NCBI GenBank assembly: GCA_027415455.1
Contig: DAIBSV010000034.1
Location: 1 to 14,372, forward strand
Length of the DNA: 14,372 bases
Source: Nitrospirota bacterium
Lineage (GTDB): Bacteria; Nitrospirota_A; Leptospirillia; Leptospirillales; Leptospirillaceae
Direction: 5' to 3'
Shown here: piece by piece, positions 14,178-14,372 of the stretch
Numbering within the stretch: the first letter of the stretch is position 1
Layout: the number at the start of each line of letters is the position of its first letter
Position numbers and translations under genes: made by a program
The notes under the pieces: generated by a model
Told to the model about the DNA's origin: nothing
Database searches by the model: none
Seen by the model: only the letters and a program-made list of their open reading frames with translations

Positions 14178-14372
14178 TCCGCAGGGCTCCTGTGCTCAAC
14201 CGTCTTGTCTCGGGAAGCCGCTCCCTGGCGACTCGCTCGGGTTCTGACGGAAAGATCCGGCTGGATCGTTCCTGGGCTTTTTACGGAGTCTACCTCTTCT
14301 CTGCAGCAGGATTTTCAGGGGGAGTTCCGGCCGGGGGACTCTACGGGGCGGTCGTCCTGGGCCTCTCGACCG
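14174..14372 (+). CDS. N-terminal part of an unrecognised probable membrane protein, runs off the window
   Basis: A frame starting with GTG at 14174, overlapping the previous stop as GTGA, stays open to the last base, giving 66 codons. After a basic N-terminus (MIRRAPVLNRLVSGSRSL) there is a stretch from about residue 35, SWAFYGVYLFSAAGFSGG then VPAGGLYGAVVLGLS, that looks like membrane segments with Gly/Ala packing. I recognise no family from this much. The lack of stop, the overlap and the codon style favour a real gene. No ribosome site is evident, so coupling to the upstream gene is likely, and an in-frame GTG at 14192 is an alternative start. Confidence 0.55.
   Translation, partial: MIRRAPVLNRLVSGSRSLATRSGSDGKIRLDRSWAFYGVYLFSAAGFSGGVPAGGLYGAVVLGLST

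Overview
The window is one strand of dense bacterial chromosome, with every recognised intact gene on the + strand. It looks like a diderm bacterium of the Nitrospirota, possibly Leptospirillum-like. This is inferred from a short two-domain EF-Ts, System II cytochrome c maturation, a double-membrane Mla system with a long barrel-tailed MlaD, and general codon style. No rRNA or marker search was possible, so the taxonomy is tentative.

Left edge (1-872): arginine biosynthesis genes that are visibly scrambled. A + strand piece of argC (about 3-72) joins an inverted piece of the argJ alpha-chain region (about 73-163, - strand), which joins the + strand 3' part of argJ (about 168-872). The argC 3' end and most of the argJ alpha region are missing. 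This is either a real complex rearrangement or a chimeric assembly or clone.

Translation and growth block (873-5140): a promoter right after argJ and a long structured leader precede rpsB (S2), a strong hairpin, tsf (EF-Ts), pyrH (UMP kinase), frr (ribosome recycling factor) and alr (alanine racemase). The genes are tightly spaced or overlapping and probably co-transcribed.

Outer-membrane lipid transport block (5109-8282): mlaE (permease), mlaF (ATPase) and mlaD. mlaE starts inside the 3' end of alr. MlaD is about 520 residues: a membrane anchor, one MCE domain, a Pro-rich linker, a helical part with two copies of a GxGTIGxLVN repeat, and a beta-rich C-terminal domain that looks like an outer-membrane barrel. 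This matches the trans-envelope MlaD type, and no mlaC, mlaB or mlaA is present next to it.

Cytochrome c maturation block (8306-12919): a good promoter overlapped by an 8-bp inverted repeat, then resB/ccs1, a possible 23-residue ORF carrying a strong RNA hairpin, ccsA/resC, two thioredoxin-like proteins (WCKPC and WCAPC) and ccdA. Together these are a complete System II: CcdA brings reductant across the membrane, the thioredoxin-like proteins reduce apocytochrome, and ResB-CcsA delivers and attaches haem.

Right edge (12933-14372): a geranylgeranyl-reductase-family flavoprotein and, overlapping its stop, the beginning of an unrecognised probable membrane protein that runs off the window.

I saw no tRNA, rRNA, CRISPR array, insertion sequence or phage gene. 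The items most worth a second look are the scrambled argC-argJ junctions, the nested leader RNA before rpsB, the promoter-operator arrangement before resB, and the barrel-fused MlaD.
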